A DNA stretch of 64,000 nt. Origin: Paulinella micropora. Its lineage: Eukaryota; Cercozoa; Imbricatea; Euglyphida. Position numbers and translations under genes: made by a program. Position 1 is the stretch's first letter, and every line of letters begins with the position of its first letter. Of this stretch, positions 1-10,350 are shown piece by piece. The stretch is taken from NCBI GenBank assembly GCA_009731375.1, contig BJOX01000067.1, positions 248,860-312,859 of the forward strand, read 5' to 3'. A model generated the notes under the pieces. It worked only from the letters and a program-made list of their open reading frames with translations, had not been told where the DNA came from and made no database searches.

Positions 1-3000
1 TCCTTCATCCGTTTTAACGCCTCCTCAACGGATTCATCTTCCAGTAAGAAGGGATCATACTTAATCAGCCTTCTTACATTCACAATTTGCACCTTCCCTC
101 TACCCCTGATCTTGTAGTTCAGAGGTCCCGTCTGTTCCATAATCGGATAAGGTCCTTTCCAGTGAGTGAACAGCTTAGAGCTGACTCCCTTCGGGACTTG
201 AGGATGGTACAATAGTACAATATCCCCGACCTGGAACTTGATCTGATCCAAGTGCGCTTGTCGCACCCCTTCAGCATCAGTCTTTCGGCGCTCCGCCTCT
301 CTATGCGCCCTGACTATTTGTTCCGCCTCCATCTTCACTCTAAGTCTCATCCCAAACAACTCATCCGCATCCGCCCAAGTGTCTTTTGGGTGAAGGAGCG
401 AAGTCGGGATATCAGGCTCACGCCCATATACTAACTGATATGGCGAGATTGAGCTCTTCGAGCCTCCTAACGCCGTAGAGGGTAGACAGTTCATTGCAAA
501 CGCAAATGATGGTGCTGCCTCGACCCATGCTCTTTGATTCTCCTTCTTCGTGCAATACATCTTTAGCGAGGCTTTGAGGGGTCTGTGTACCCGCTCGATT
601 TTCCCATTTGCTCGCGGGTTATAGGCAGTAACATATTGCCATTTCATCCCGTAATACTTAGATAGTTTGTCGATGACCTCGTTATTAAAGTCCGAGCCTC
701 GATCAGAACATATCTTTCTTGGTACTCCGATCTGTGAGATGATCCTATCGATCAGCGCCTCGGCCGTCGTCTTGCCGGTAACGTCTTTGACAGGGATGAT
801 CCACACATAGTTGGTGGCTCTGTCAATAGCCGTAAGGAGGTATTTGTAACCATCCTTCGATTCTGGGAAAGGTCCCACATGATCAATGTGTATAAACTCA
901 AACATCCCCGCATGAAGAGGAAATTCGCCAATCAGGCCGAAATTTGCCTTCAGTGGTGTTTTGTTTATCTTGCACGGGATGCATGCATCCACCGCCTGAT
1001 CTATCTCCTCCTTCATCTTCTTCCACCAGAATCGCCTCGCTACGAACATATGAGTTCGTTGTCGACCCGGATGCGCCAAAAGTGGGCAATTGTGGGCTGC
1101 GACAAATATAAATCGTCTCAGACTCTCCGGTACCCAAAGGGTCCATTTGTCCGGCTGTGACGCATAGCGACCGTGAAGGCCCTTGTACCACAGTAGACCA
1201 TCTCTCCATCCCATCTCCTTCATCTGATCTTTGATCGCTTTCGTCATCCGTAGCTCATCCGGGTTCTGATATAACTGTATCAGTTCTTTAAACTCCGGAT
1301 CTTGAGCCTGTTGTTGCCTCCATGCGGTAGGCGAGGCTATATGGATAGTACCATCTTCTAGCCGTACCCCGATTCTTTCCGGGTCATCGTCTAGGTCACT
1401 TCTCCGCTCTTGAGGAGGCTCCGCATAAACTTCCTGCGTCTCCTCTTCCTCTCTTATGTTCGCCTTCGCATTCTCATATACCTCATAGGACCACTCAGCG
1501 TCCTCCTGGGTATGTAGCTCACAACATATCCCGTGATCCGGGCCTTGTGGACTGTACCGTAGACCTGTGCGGTCATATCGGACTCCACTCGCCATCTCCA
1601 TCGCCTCAATGTGGCTGACCTCATACACCTTGTCAGTGGACAAGTCTTCCATCTCCACCGTGGACACCAACGCCGATACTTCTGAGTTAAACTCTAGCCT
1701 AGAGAGGCTATCAGCGACCACATTTCGCTTTCCCGGTAGATGGACCATTGTAAAATCGAAACAAGACAAGAACGCTTGCCACCGCGCCAGCCGTCCCGTC
1801 TGTTCATGATTCATCAACCATAACAGGTTATGATGATCAGTTCTGACAGTAAATTGAGGTCCTCCCCACAAATACTCTCTGAGCCTCTTGAGGGCCCATA
1901 CTACCGCCAACGCCTCTCTTTGCCTTGTGCAATAGTTTCTCTCCGCCGCACACAACTTCCTACTAATAAACATGATTGGGCGTAATTTCTTCTCCTCATC
2001 CTCTTGTTGTAATACAGCCCCAATCGCAAACTTAGATGCGTCTGTATCGACTACGAATTGTTTCGTAAAGTCGGGCATCGTTAACACCAGTCCTCCGTCT
2101 TTCGGGTCTTTGTAAATGAGATCTTTGAGCGCATGAAACGCTTGCAAAGCCTCTTCGTCCCACTTCTCAAAGTCTCCAAAATCTATCATTTTCTCCACTT
2201 TAGCCCGTGTTGCACCCCAATCGGGTATAAACTGGCTATAGTATTGCGCCATCGCAAGGAATGAGTGCAATTCAGTGCGGTTCTTCGGTATCGGTCGATT
2301 CATAATCTCCTCCCTCTTCTCTTTGGATATCGAGACTCGATTATGGGAGATCTCGTACCCTAAGTATGTCACACTCGTCTTGGCAAGTTGACACTTCTTT
2401 AGATTGCACTTCAGGCCAAAAGCTCCGATGCGCCTGAATATATCGGACAAATGATCGATATGCTCCTCCATTGTGTTAGAGTATACGATAATGTCATCGA
2501 TATAGCAAAATGCATATTCTCCCGCCTTCTGTCCCCGCCTTCTCATAAAGCCACCGTCAGACAAATCATCGTACTGACTGCTCAACATCTTCTGCATCGC
2601 CTTCTGGAAAAGTCCTGGGGCTTGCTTGAGGCCCATCGGAAGCACTTTCCATTGGTATATTTCCATACCCACCACAAACGCCGTCAGCCATCTGGACTTT
2701 TCCTCCAGTGGTATCTGCCAGAAGCCATTCTTAAGGTCAATGACCGAATAGAATTTTGCATTCCGCAGTACTCTCCTTCCTTCTTCTAATGTCGGGAGAG
2801 GATTTCTCTCTTCCTCCAGCACCTTGTTAACACGAGCATAGTTAACTGTCAGGCGCCATTCTCCTCCTGGCTTCGGCACTATTCTCGGTTGTGAGACTAT
2901 TGAAGATGTTGATCTCTCAATAAAGTCCTCATTGAGCAGCTGTCTTGCTAGCTCCTCCGCTATCTTCGCCTCATGTATACTCAAATTCGCCCTTCGTGGT

Positions 3001-4979
3001 GCCGGTGACGGCTCCGCACCCGGTATTTTGTAAATAACCGCAGTGAAATCTTCAGGCTTGACACCACCTGCATGTGGAGGGTCAAAAATTTCCTTGTTCG
3101 CCTCTAATTTGGCTTTTAAAAGCTCCTTCTCCTTCTCCGTGCCTACTCCTTCTTCCAATATTTTCCGCGCCGCCTCTTGAAAATCTTCATCAGACATCTG
3201 CTTATGCTGCTTGAGGGGTTCTCTGTCCTCCTCCAAGCCTAAGTCCTCTTCCCAGACATCATCTAGGCCCGTCTTTTCATACGTGACCGTGTCCGGCTCA
3301 TCATCTTTACCGAGCTCCACCAGCATGTCAATGAGTCTCGCGTATTGCAAAGGAGCTTTACGGGTGTAAAAACCATCAAAGCATGTGAATGCTTGCGGTA
3401 TCAATTTCAACTTGTCGAGGTCTCTGAGCTTCCGCTTGTATGCACTGCTCTGCTCACGAGTTCCCATACGACAAGCCACCACTAGCTGTTGCTTGCGAGA
3501 GGGTACCGGTATAGGATGATCAATAAGCCGGTCCCTTATTTCCTGCGCCCATATCGCCTTCTCATTATATGGCAGGATAATAGTATACGGCTTATTATTT
3601 TCGAATAAAGTCCGTAAGCATTTCTTCACTTCAGACAGTGAACGCGGCCACGTGGGCTCGTCACCCCAGAAATCAGTAATAAAACTTTTAATAGTTTCTG
3701 GTGGAGTATCCGGGATTCGCCCCGTTCTCCTTGGTACAAACGCCTCCCTTTTTTCTTCTCCTACTTTCGCATGGAAACAGTATCCGTTAGTAATATGGAC
3801 ATCTGTTCCTACTCCTTCCGCGAATCTCGCCAACGACGGGCTTCTTTGTGCGACACATATAATCTCCTCCTTTCGCTTCTCGATTAAGTCATCAATAGAC
3901 TTTTTGTCCCAATGGCATGTCGGAACTGTGACAGTGCACACTTGGGATTCCCAATTGTCGGTCCAGGACAGTTCATCCGGTCTTACGACATGGGGGTGAA
4001 CGTACACCTCAAGTGCCTCATGTGCGATGGCCATCTTTTTGTGATCCGTCGCTAGACTCAGCTCATAAGCCTCATAAGAGTCAGTAGCGTTGAAGGGATC
4101 AATATCGTTCTCTTCTCCTCTTTTTACTCCATATATCACTCGCCGTGCGGCGCAATCAATCACAGCCCCCATCGTAGCCAATTGGTCATACGATAGTAAT
4201 ATTGACCCGTGGTAACCGGGGACGACATAGAGGTCCATACGGTATACTCGTGCGGATTTCAATTTAAAGGTCAGTGTGATGATTCCCGTGATATCCGTCC
4301 GGCTGCTCACTCCTTTGAGAGTGCCCGTTGACTTTTTCATATTTCCGTCCACCCAGTCCCGGTATCGATTAAAAAACTTCCTGCCGACAATATTAATATT
4401 CGCCATCGTATCATTACCAACTTTTAATATTGTCTTCAATGTTTCACAATAAAGTTCCGTATAACACAGAGCATCGGGCCTGTGTATATTGGCTGCGAGA
4501 ACAAGAACTTTACGTTCCAAATTTTGGAGTCTTGTCTCTAAGTTTTTCAACTCCTCCTTCTTCTCCTCCTGCTTCACCTCATTAACATTTTTATTATTCT
4601 GCGGTACTGGTGCGTTTACTATTTGAGCGACATTGTCTTGTGGTACTTGAGTACACACATTGTCTTTTTGCTCGCCACCCGCCGCGACCGTAGACATTGA
4701 GTCTGTTCGTGGTTGTTTGCTTGGCCGAGGCGATACGTCTGCCATTGGCCTCCTCGCCTCCATCGCAAGTCTCGCCTTCCTATTTGCATCAGTTATCATT
4801 GGTAACCGTGCTGTATGAACGGGTATGAGACTACCTTGGGGCTGCAGTCTCTGTGTACCCACATCTTTGTTTTCACATAGAGGAAGCGTTGGCCCAGTCT
4901 GCACAACAGCATTAGAAAGCACTGTGACTTTAGGGTTAAACTTCACAGTCTTCTCCTTCCTCTCTTCTTCCCCCTCCAG
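1..4979 (-). CDS. pol: Ty3/Gypsy pol polyprotein of element G1 (cut by window edge)
   Basis: At least 1,659 codons run without a stop from the TGA at 4980 to the window start. In order on the minus strand: a retropepsin-like domain with DTMA near 4410 where DTG/DSG is usual, then a VIDCAARR segment near 4150; a reverse transcriptase with YIDDIIVYS near 2480-2500; RNase H starting near 2090 with DTDASKFAIG; an integrase zinc finger with HPG...TH and CIPC near 960-1065; integrase D-D-E as HIDHVGP (about 883), SDRGSDF (about 700) and NGKIER (about 600); and a GPY-type C-terminal module (HWKGPYP, about 150). There is no ATG near its start, and it lies in the same frame as the upstream gag-like ORF, so a fusion made by reading through the TGA is inferred. 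Lack of any frameshift suggests a young copy. No chromodomain is visible before the edge. Confidence 0.93.
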   Translation of the reverse strand, partial: MEGEEERKEKTVKFNPKVTVLSNAVVQTGPTLPLCENKDVGTQRLQPQGSLIPVHTARLPMITDANRKARLAMEARRPMADVSPRPSKQPRTDSMSTVAAGGEQKDNVCTQVPQDNVAQIVNAPVPQNNKNVNEVKQEEKKEELKNLETRLQNLERKVLVLAANIHRPDALCYTELYCETLKTILKVGNDTMANINIVGRKFFNRYRDWVDGNMKKSTGTLKGVSSRTDITGIITLTFKLKSARVYRMDLYVVPGYHGSILLSYDQLATMGAVIDCAARRVIYGVKRGEENDIDPFNATDSYEAYELSLATDHKKMAIAHEALEVYVHPHVVRPDELSWTDNWESQVCTVTVPTCHWDKKSIDDLIEKRKEEIICVAQRSPSLARFAEGVGTDVHITNGYCFHAKVGEEKREAFVPRRTGRIPDTPPETIKSFITDFWGDEPTWPRSLSEVKKCLRTLFENNKPYTIILPYNEKAIWAQEIRDRLIDHPIPVPSRKQQLVVACRMGTREQSSAYKRKLRDLDKLKLIPQAFTCFDGFYTRKAPLQYARLIDMLVELGKDDEPDTVTYEKTGLDDVWEEDLGLEEDREPLKQHKQMSDEDFQEAARKILEEGVGTEKEKELLKAKLEANKEIFDPPHAGGVKPEDFTAVIYKIPGAEPSPAPRRANLSIHEAKIAEELARQLLNEDFIERSTSSIVSQPRIVPKPGGEWRLTVNYARVNKVLEEERNPLPTLEEGRRVLRNAKFYSVIDLKNGFWQIPLEEKSRWLTAFVVGMEIYQWKVLPMGLKQAPGLFQKAMQKMLSSQYDDLSDGGFMRRRGQKAGEYAFCYIDDIIVYSNTMEEHIDHLSDIFRRIGAFGLKCNLKKCQLAKTSVTYLGYEISHNRVSISKEKREEIMNRPIPKNRTELHSFLAMAQYYSQFIPDWGATRAKVEKMIDFGDFEKWDEEALQAFHALKDLIYKDPKDGGLVLTMPDFTKQFVVDTDASKFAIGAVLQQEDEEKKLRPIMFISRKLCAAERNYCTRQREALAVVWALKRLREYLWGGPQFTVRTDHHNLLWLMNHEQTGRLARWQAFLSCFDFTMVHLPGKRNVVADSLSRLEFNSEVSALVSTVEMEDLSTDKVYEVSHIEAMEMASGVRYDRTGLRYSPQGPDHGICCELHTQEDAEWSYEVYENAKANIREEEETQEVYAEPPQERRSDLDDDPERIGVRLEDGTIHIASPTAWRQQQAQDPEFKELIQLYQNPDELRMTKAIKDQMKEMGWRDGLLWYKGLHGRYASQPDKWTLWVPESLRRFIFVAAHNCPLLAHPGRQRTHMFVARRFWWKKMKEEIDQAVDACIPCKINKTPLKANFGLIGEFPLHAGMFEFIHIDHVGPFPESKDGYKYLLTAIDRATNYVWIIPVKDVTGKTTAEALIDRIISQIGVPRKICSDRGSDFNNEVIDKLSKYYGMKWQYVTAYNPRANGKIERVHRPLKASLKMYCTKKENQRAWVEAAPSFAFAMNCLPSTALGGSKSSISPYQLVYGREPDIPTSLLHPKDTWADADELFGMRLRVKMEAEQIVRAHREAERRKTDAEGVRQAHLDQIKFQVGDIVLLYHPQVPKGVSSKLFTHWKGPYPIMEQTGPLNYKIRGRGKVQIVNVRRLIKYDPFLLEDESVEEALKRMK

Positions 4980-6686
4980 TCATTCCACCACCTCGAAACG
5001 ATTACCTTGAGTAGTGTCCGGGTAGGATGACGTATCGGTCTCCGAGGCAGTGTTGTAGGCCTGAGCTCGACCGAAATTTGGGTTGGAGCTTGCCCACGAG
5101 CCTCCTCCTCCTCTGGGTGGGGGGGCTGGAGCTCGAACAGCTCTCCCTCCATAAGGGGTATATCCCCGACCTCCTCCTCTTCCTCTCTGAGGGGTTCCCT
5201 GCCACCTCGAGGCTCCTCTCCATGTTCCTCGTCCTCGTCCTCCTCCTCCTCCTCCTCCTCCTCCTCCTGCTCCTGCTCCTCCTTCTCGTCCTCTTTGAGA
5301 GGCCTTTAAGTTCTTTTGTCTCTCCCTTTCCTCCTTCTTCTCCTTCATCCTCTTCATGTAGGTAATGATTGCCTCTCGTAACTCCTCATCATCACACATA
5401 TTGGCATACCAACCTTCGTTCACAGCGGCAATCTGAAGCATATTGAAAAGGCCCGGTTCCTTGCCTTCCGTCCTGCTCAGAAAATTTGCCCTTGCTGTTG
5501 GGTTCTGCCTATCATGATTGAAAGAGCAGTCTCTGTTCTCCATCTGTGCCTTACACTGCAAGCCCGCGAACCACCTCCAACATGCGGTCTTCAGGTCTGG
5601 CTCTCTCTGTCTCTTCCAACCGGCAACTCTGTTTGTGTACGTGGCTTGTGCGCCAACAGGTACACCGCCTGCCTGTGCCGTATGTGCCTCCGTGAGCGAG
5701 TCCATGTTTGAGCATGCACTCATCACTTCTTGAAACAGTGCTGACGGAGCAACGCTTTGAACCGTATTTTCGAACACGTGTGTCTCGAGGAAGTTCTTGG
5801 ACTTCACTGAGCTAAACGTCGAGCATTGTTGTATGAGCTGAGTAAGCTTACTCGGGTTAACTGTGTGTAACGCCGAAAAGAAATAGAGGATGATCGACTT
5901 GCGGCCATAGAATAGCCCATAGGAGGAAACTACCTCCGTAAGGGTCGCCGCCAAGCCAACAGGACTCCTCAAACTCATCGCCACTGTCTCAAAGATTTCA
6001 AATCCTATGAGAGTACCAGTGCAGAGATGCTGGTATCCATGAGATTGAAAATATGAAATGAGTGTGGCCACCGCCAGTTCACACTGAGCGTCTAGGCCTG
6101 TTGCATTGTTTCTCTTAATCTCCTCCTTCTTTCTCAAAAACTTGTACTGTGTCAGATCAAATCCCTCCGAGACTAGAGATTGGTCAAAAACAGTAACAAG
6201 GGCCTCGTATTCCTGCGTTTCGTCGCAAGGAAAAGCCTTCATGCAGGCATTGATCTCTTTGAGCTTGCTCAAAAGCGAAGCATCAGAGTCTTTGTCTGAG
6301 CTCGTCTTGGCATATAGCATGAGACTTGCCACTCCTCCTTTCTTCCCCTTGAAGGCATTTATGATGTTCTGTCTGTCCTTCTTCTCCGTGTTTGTGACCA
6401 CCACCGTAGTTGAGCCCGAGGGTGCAGGGGCTGGTGGGGCAGGAGCTGGTGGGGTCAAATATGTCGGAGGGTGTGTCTTTGCACCACTCACTTTTGCTTT
6501 CATTCTCTCCAGTCTCATCGTCTTCTCGAACTCCTCATTCTCTTTCGCCTTCTTCTTCTCAGATATCACCAGCTTTTGAGCATGAGTGATAAAGGCCACC
6601 AATTCAGAAGCAGATCTGAGAAAATTATATTTCTCCACATATTGGTCAACACCTGCTTTGTTTGCGACCGGTGGTGCGTTACTAAG
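4980..6686 (-). CDS. gag-like ORF2 of G1 with CCCH-type finger and RGG tail
   Basis: Open frame between the TAA at 6687 and the TGA at 4980. No ATG lies near its 5' end: the first in-frame Met falls about 58 codons in, so it is probably made as an extension of ORF1 or by non-AUG initiation. A Pro/Ala linker (about 6420-6470) is followed by a helical region of about 250 residues that could be the capsid. A Cys-rich motif ACWRWFAGLQC...C...H (C-x8-C-x8-C-x3-H) lies near 5520-5582, and a Gly/Arg-rich RGG tail follows. Gag usually carries CCHC knuckles, so a CCCH-like finger is unusual. Its position just before pol and its RNA-binding features support a Gag role; the capsid assignment is inference. 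Confidence 0.75.
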   Translation of the reverse strand, partial: LSNAPPVANKAGVDQYVEKYNFLRSASELVAFITHAQKLVISEKKKAKENEEFEKTMRLERMKAKVSGAKTHPPTYLTPPAPAPPAPAPSGSTTVVVTNTEKKDRQNIINAFKGKKGGVASLMLYAKTSSDKDSDASLLSKLKEINACMKAFPCDETQEYEALVTVFDQSLVSEGFDLTQYKFLRKKEEIKRNNATGLDAQCELAVATLISYFQSHGYQHLCTGTLIGFEIFETVAMSLRSPVGLAATLTEVVSSYGLFYGRKSIILYFFSALHTVNPSKLTQLIQQCSTFSSVKSKNFLETHVFENTVQSVAPSALFQEVMSACSNMDSLTEAHTAQAGGVPVGAQATYTNRVAGWKRQREPDLKTACWRWFAGLQCKAQMENRDCSFNHDRQNPTARANFLSRTEGKEPGLFNMLQIAAVNEGWYANMCDDEELREAIITYMKRMKEKKEERERQKNLKASQRGREGGAGAGGGGGGGGGGRGRGTWRGASRWQGTPQRGRGGGRGYTPYGGRAVRAPAPPPRGGGGSWASSNPNFGRAQAYNTASETDTSSYPDTTQGNRFEVVE

Positions 6687-7676
6687 TTATTTAAGGACAG
6701 AGTGATCCTTGGTAGGAATCCATCTCTTCCATGCCTCCTTGTGCAGTAACGCATCCATCAACAGTCTGATCTTGGTCAGAACTCTGTCGGTCTTCTCTAA
6801 CTCATCAATCACAGGATGAGTTTCTCCTGCTGCCTTAATGCTTTTTTCCATCTCTGCCTTCCCCTCCTCCAAGGCCTTTATTTCCATTGTAACATGAAAT
6901 ATGCCACTCGAGTTTTTTTTCGAACCCAGATTGGTCTTCATTTTTGTTACATCGACTGCCTCCTGACCAGTCGCGAGGAATCTGGCCGTTGCTCTTGGGT
7001 TTGTGTACTGGAGGTAACCCTCACATCGTGGGCCGTATGTACGTTCCCAAATCAGGGTTTGAGTGTACACCCCAAAGATAGCATCGAGTAATTCAAGGTG
7101 GGTGTGTGTGTCCCCAAACTTGATATGCTGTATCTTCTTTCTCTCTTCTGGATCAGAGACCAGTTTGCCGAGGAGCTGTGCTGTGTTTAATAATAGGATA
7201 TAGACATCCTTTTTAGCACGACTTTTCTCTCTTCTTTGATCCTGAGGGATCCACACATAGGTGTCCTTCTCTACCCCCATCTTGTTATCAAACTCTTCTT
7301 TAGTGAGGTCATAGTGGTCTTGCACCCACTGTTGTTCCTCCACTGTGATCTCGCCATCACTAGTATGAATCAAGTCGATCATTTTTCGTCCTCCTCCTCC
7401 CGTGTAGGCAGGTGGTAAGGGATTACCATATGCTCCTCCTCCTCCCGTCTCTTCTTGTTCAAATCCTCCTTCATCTTCGTCTCCTCCATATCTTCCTTCA
7501 TCATCCCAGCCCTCTTCTACTCCTCCTCCTACTCCTTCATCTCCTCCTCCTCCTTCATTCAATCCTCCTCCTCCTCCTTCATTCAATCCTCTTCCTCCTC
7601 CTCCTCCTGCTTCTTCTTCTTCTCTTCTTTGATCTGCCTCCGAGAATTCACTCACTTCGGCGGTCTCTGTCGACAT
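6687..7676 (-). CDS. ORF1 of G1, acidic/Gly-rich N-terminus, unknown function
   Basis: 329 codons starting at a true ATG (7676) and ending at TAA (6687-6689). The first 100 or so residues are Glu/Gly-rich low complexity. From about residue 105 a folded-looking region follows, with YVWIPQDQRREKSRAK, a helical stretch and a C-terminal KEAWKRWIPTKD segment. I recognise no named domain. It lies directly upstream of and in frame with the gag-like ORF2, so it is either a separate 5' protein or the N-terminal part of a single Gag precursor reached through the TAA. The 5' leader of the element lies above 7676. Confidence 0.7.
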   Translation of the reverse strand: MSTETAEVSEFSEADQRREEEEAGGGGGRGLNEGGGGGLNEGGGGDEGVGGGVEEGWDDEGRYGGDEDEGGFEQEETGGGGAYGNPLPPAYTGGGGRKMIDLIHTSDGEITVEEQQWVQDHYDLTKEEFDNKMGVEKDTYVWIPQDQRREKSRAKKDVYILLLNTAQLLGKLVSDPEERKKIQHIKFGDTHTHLELLDAIFGVYTQTLIWERTYGPRCEGYLQYTNPRATARFLATGQEAVDVTKMKTNLGSKKNSSGIFHVTMEIKALEEGKAEMEKSIKAAGETHPVIDELEKTDRVLTKIRLLMDALLHKEAWKRWIPTKDHSVLK

Positions 7677-9017
7677 GATGTCGTAGTAGTGATCAACAGG
7701 AGGACAGTGTCAGCTCCTATGTTTGGTTTTTGTTCGTTTGTGTTCTGTTCCTCCTTCAGTCGATTGACTAGTGAAGAGAGAAACTAATAGAGAGGGTAGG
7801 ATAAGATTCCCTGTCCTCTATGAAACACTGTTTGTATGTTTGTTTTTGTTTGAGAAAAATAGTCTTTGAGACTTTCTCCGATTTCTTGTTCTCCTTACTC
7901 AGATTACTTTCTCCTCCTTCTTTTCTATATTGTATCTAGTATGAGGCACTTGGACCTACACACAGATAGTAATAGAGAAGCTAGAAAAGCTCTCCTTGAG
8001 AAGTCGACAGTCGGTCGGATAGGTTCTCAGACCTACCTTTAGAAAACGATCAGAGATTTGCAAAAATACTCTGACGTATGTGTGAGATAATGCAGATAAA
8101 TGCACAAACTAGAAGGGTAGAGTGTTGTGCTCCTGTCCCTATGCTTGTTTGTGTTTTGTGTGTGTTCCTTCACTCTTCTGTCCACCTCCTTCTTCTTGGT
8201 CTCTGTGTGAGAACAGCAAGAACGACAGAGAGTTTGTATCTGATGTCTCCTTGTGAGCACACAGATACTGATTGGGCTAGAGGGTACGAGACACCTGCTT
8301 GAGACCAATCAAATTATTTGTTTTGTGAAAGAGTTATGAGGGAGCTGTGTTGGAGTATTTGTTTTCGTCTGACGTCCCCGTGTGAGACAGGTCAGTGAAA
8401 ATTCACTCTGTTGCCTGTGTGGCAAAGCAGAAAGAAATCACCCTAGTGATGTGGACTCCAAATGTAATGCCCCCAACGATAGCTCGTAAAAAGTCGGTAA
8501 TACAACCAAACACAGTCCTCAAGAATGAGAATGATGTCTCGTTGTATTAGCTCAGTGAAGCCAAAAAGGAAAACGGCAACAGACCAGGAATAAAATGGCA
8601 TCAGGTCCAATCCGGACAAATAATACTGAAAAACAAGCTGGTGCACCTGTCACCAGGAAAAGGTACTTTTTACCGGCTATCCGGGGGGTGATGCCTACAA
8701 ATCACGATGTAACTTATGATAACCTCTTGACTCTGAGTTACTATGATTAATAAATCTACTATCAGAGGCTTAAACTTATGATATGTAATAACAATACCAA
8801 ATTTATTTCTTGGCTCAGACTTCAACTTTTACCTTTATTACTACTGCTGACTCGAATCGAAGTTTTATATTATGACTTGGGACTCGAACTTGTCACATGA
8901 GATGATCGGCGGCCCGTCAGTTGAAGTTGAGCGATGCCGGAGAGTCCGAGCCAGTGTTCAACCGAAACTCAGTAGTCAGTAAAACTTCAAGTCGGGCACT
9001 GCAAGCTTGCCACGGTG
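7677..9017 (-). other. Probable 5' leader of G1; no gene seen
   Basis: About 1.3 kb with no coding ORF I would support. It separates the G1 ORF1 start from the dispersed repeat at 9018. If that repeat is the G1 5' LTR, this is its untranslated leader. On the minus strand a TGGCAAGCTTGC string follows the repeat end almost at once and could be a primer-binding site, but I could not match it to a tRNA. Confidence 0.35.
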
Positions 9018-9640
9018 AATTTGGATACAACCCCAAGGGATAAATACACAACGAAGTCTTATTAAAAGTCTCTATGGCTGCAAACAGCCCTAACTCCTAA
9101 GAGTAGGTGAAATACCAGTAAATAGCTGAGAGGTCACTTCGTTTATTTACGTTGATTTCTACTGGTTTGCAGACTTGGTTTGCAAAGTACGATCTTGGTT
9201 GAAAGTAGATTGTGAGTAGCTGTTAGACGACACTTGAAGTTAAATGTACAATGTACTTGAAGGTGGCTTCAAGTTCAAGTTATTGGTGTTCAAGTGGAAG
9301 TCAGAGATTTTCATTTGGGAAATCTCTCTAAGTCATTGATGTGAAAACCTAGATTGTGCGGCAAAAATGATTTGTCGATTCTCTTGACTGTGTTCGCTAA
9401 ATTTCACCGTAAATAGTGATTTTCGGGAAATCGGGGAAAAGGCAGCCGAGAGGGGAAAAATTGCATTTGCTGTAAAAACTTTGATTAAATCGTTTGAAGT
9501 CATTCCTGGACGAAATTGAAAGCTAGTTAGTGATGTCGAAACGTCGTGCAGAGGAGAATCTAACGGATTGGTCAAAAACAGTAAAATGTCAACGGTAGTG
9601 GTTGTGGCCGGTCGTTAAAGTGCTCAGTCTGATAGCTCCC
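9018..9640. repeat. Dispersed repeat copy A (LTR-like)
   Basis: About 620 bp nearly identical to 38054-38673 in the same orientation; only scattered substitutions were seen. The shared left edge begins at TTTGGATACAACCCC. Read on minus it ends in TCA, compatible with an LTR terminus. The right edge is lost in a poly-C/G run and gap. It lies upstream of G1 on that element's strand, so a G1 5' LTR is possible; the 3' LTR would be outside the window. It has no coding potential. Confidence 0.6.
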
Positions 9641-9695
9641 CCCCCCCCCCCCCCCCCAAAGGGGGGGGGGGGGGGGGGGGAAGGGNNNNNNNNNN
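9638..9695. other. Poly-C/poly-G run and 10-N gap
   Basis: A run of about 20 C, AAA, a run of about 24 G, AAGGG and ten N (9686-9695). Contig-end homopolymers of this kind recur at other 10-N gaps in the window and are probably not genomic. Confidence 0.8.
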
Positions 9696-9837
9696 AAGGC
9701 GACCAAGGACTTACAGGGATACTCTGGTCGTGGCGTAGCTTGTCTAGGGACGATGGCGGGCCAAGTGGGAAAAGCGCTGGGCTGTGGCGGGTGAAGCCGG
9801 TACGATGTGTAAAACCCACTTGAGAGTGTTGAGGTGG

Positions 9838-10350
9838 CTATTCCTTCGATGTAGCTTGCTTACCCTTCTGGAAGATATGAAGTGGGAAGGATTCGCAGGT
9901 GATGAGAGGGCCTTTGAGATGCTTAAAAACGCTGGCGGGAAGTCGGCCTTTGTCTTTGTTGGTCTTGTGAGAGCGCCACTCGATGTGTCGATGAACGACT
10001 TGATCGTTTGTTGTGTCGAAAAGAAGGGGCTTCCAGTGGGCCAAGGGATTACCCCAGCGTTGGATAGTGTTTTGGTCCTTTGTATCTTCGTAGATGGGAC
10101 GGAAGAGAGGGTTCTTGTCTGAGGCCGTACCGAGCTGGTGAACTACGAGATCGTTTTCCTCGTTCTCTGGGTCCTCGCCTAAAACGATGCCAAGTTTAAC
10201 CTGATCGCGGTCGATGAATGCTACGACTTCGCCGATGGTGTAGTTGACTGAGTCGTCGTCGCGATCGTCTACTGCGACTGTGTTGAGCGGGGCGAGGCCG
10301 TCAGTGGGTGCAGTATACGGAGCGAGGTGTGAGCGGTCGATGCGTTTCAA
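9838..10350 (-). pseudogene. C-terminal tail domain of G2 pol, after integrase
   Basis: About 170 codons in a third frame, downstream of the integrase C-terminus. It has a compact beta-rich look, with GEVVAFIDRDQVKLGIVLGE followed by a loop and HWKPLLFD. The place normally taken by a chromodomain in some Gypsy elements is held by this different segment; an SH3-like, BAH-like or Tudor-like fold is only a guess. It is displaced by one frame from the preceding ORF, so the copy is broken. Confidence 0.5.

Noticed and set aside
898-1209. Minus ORF of 103 codons and several plus ORFs within 1-7800
   Set aside because: They are alternative frames of the G1 pol, gag and ORF1.
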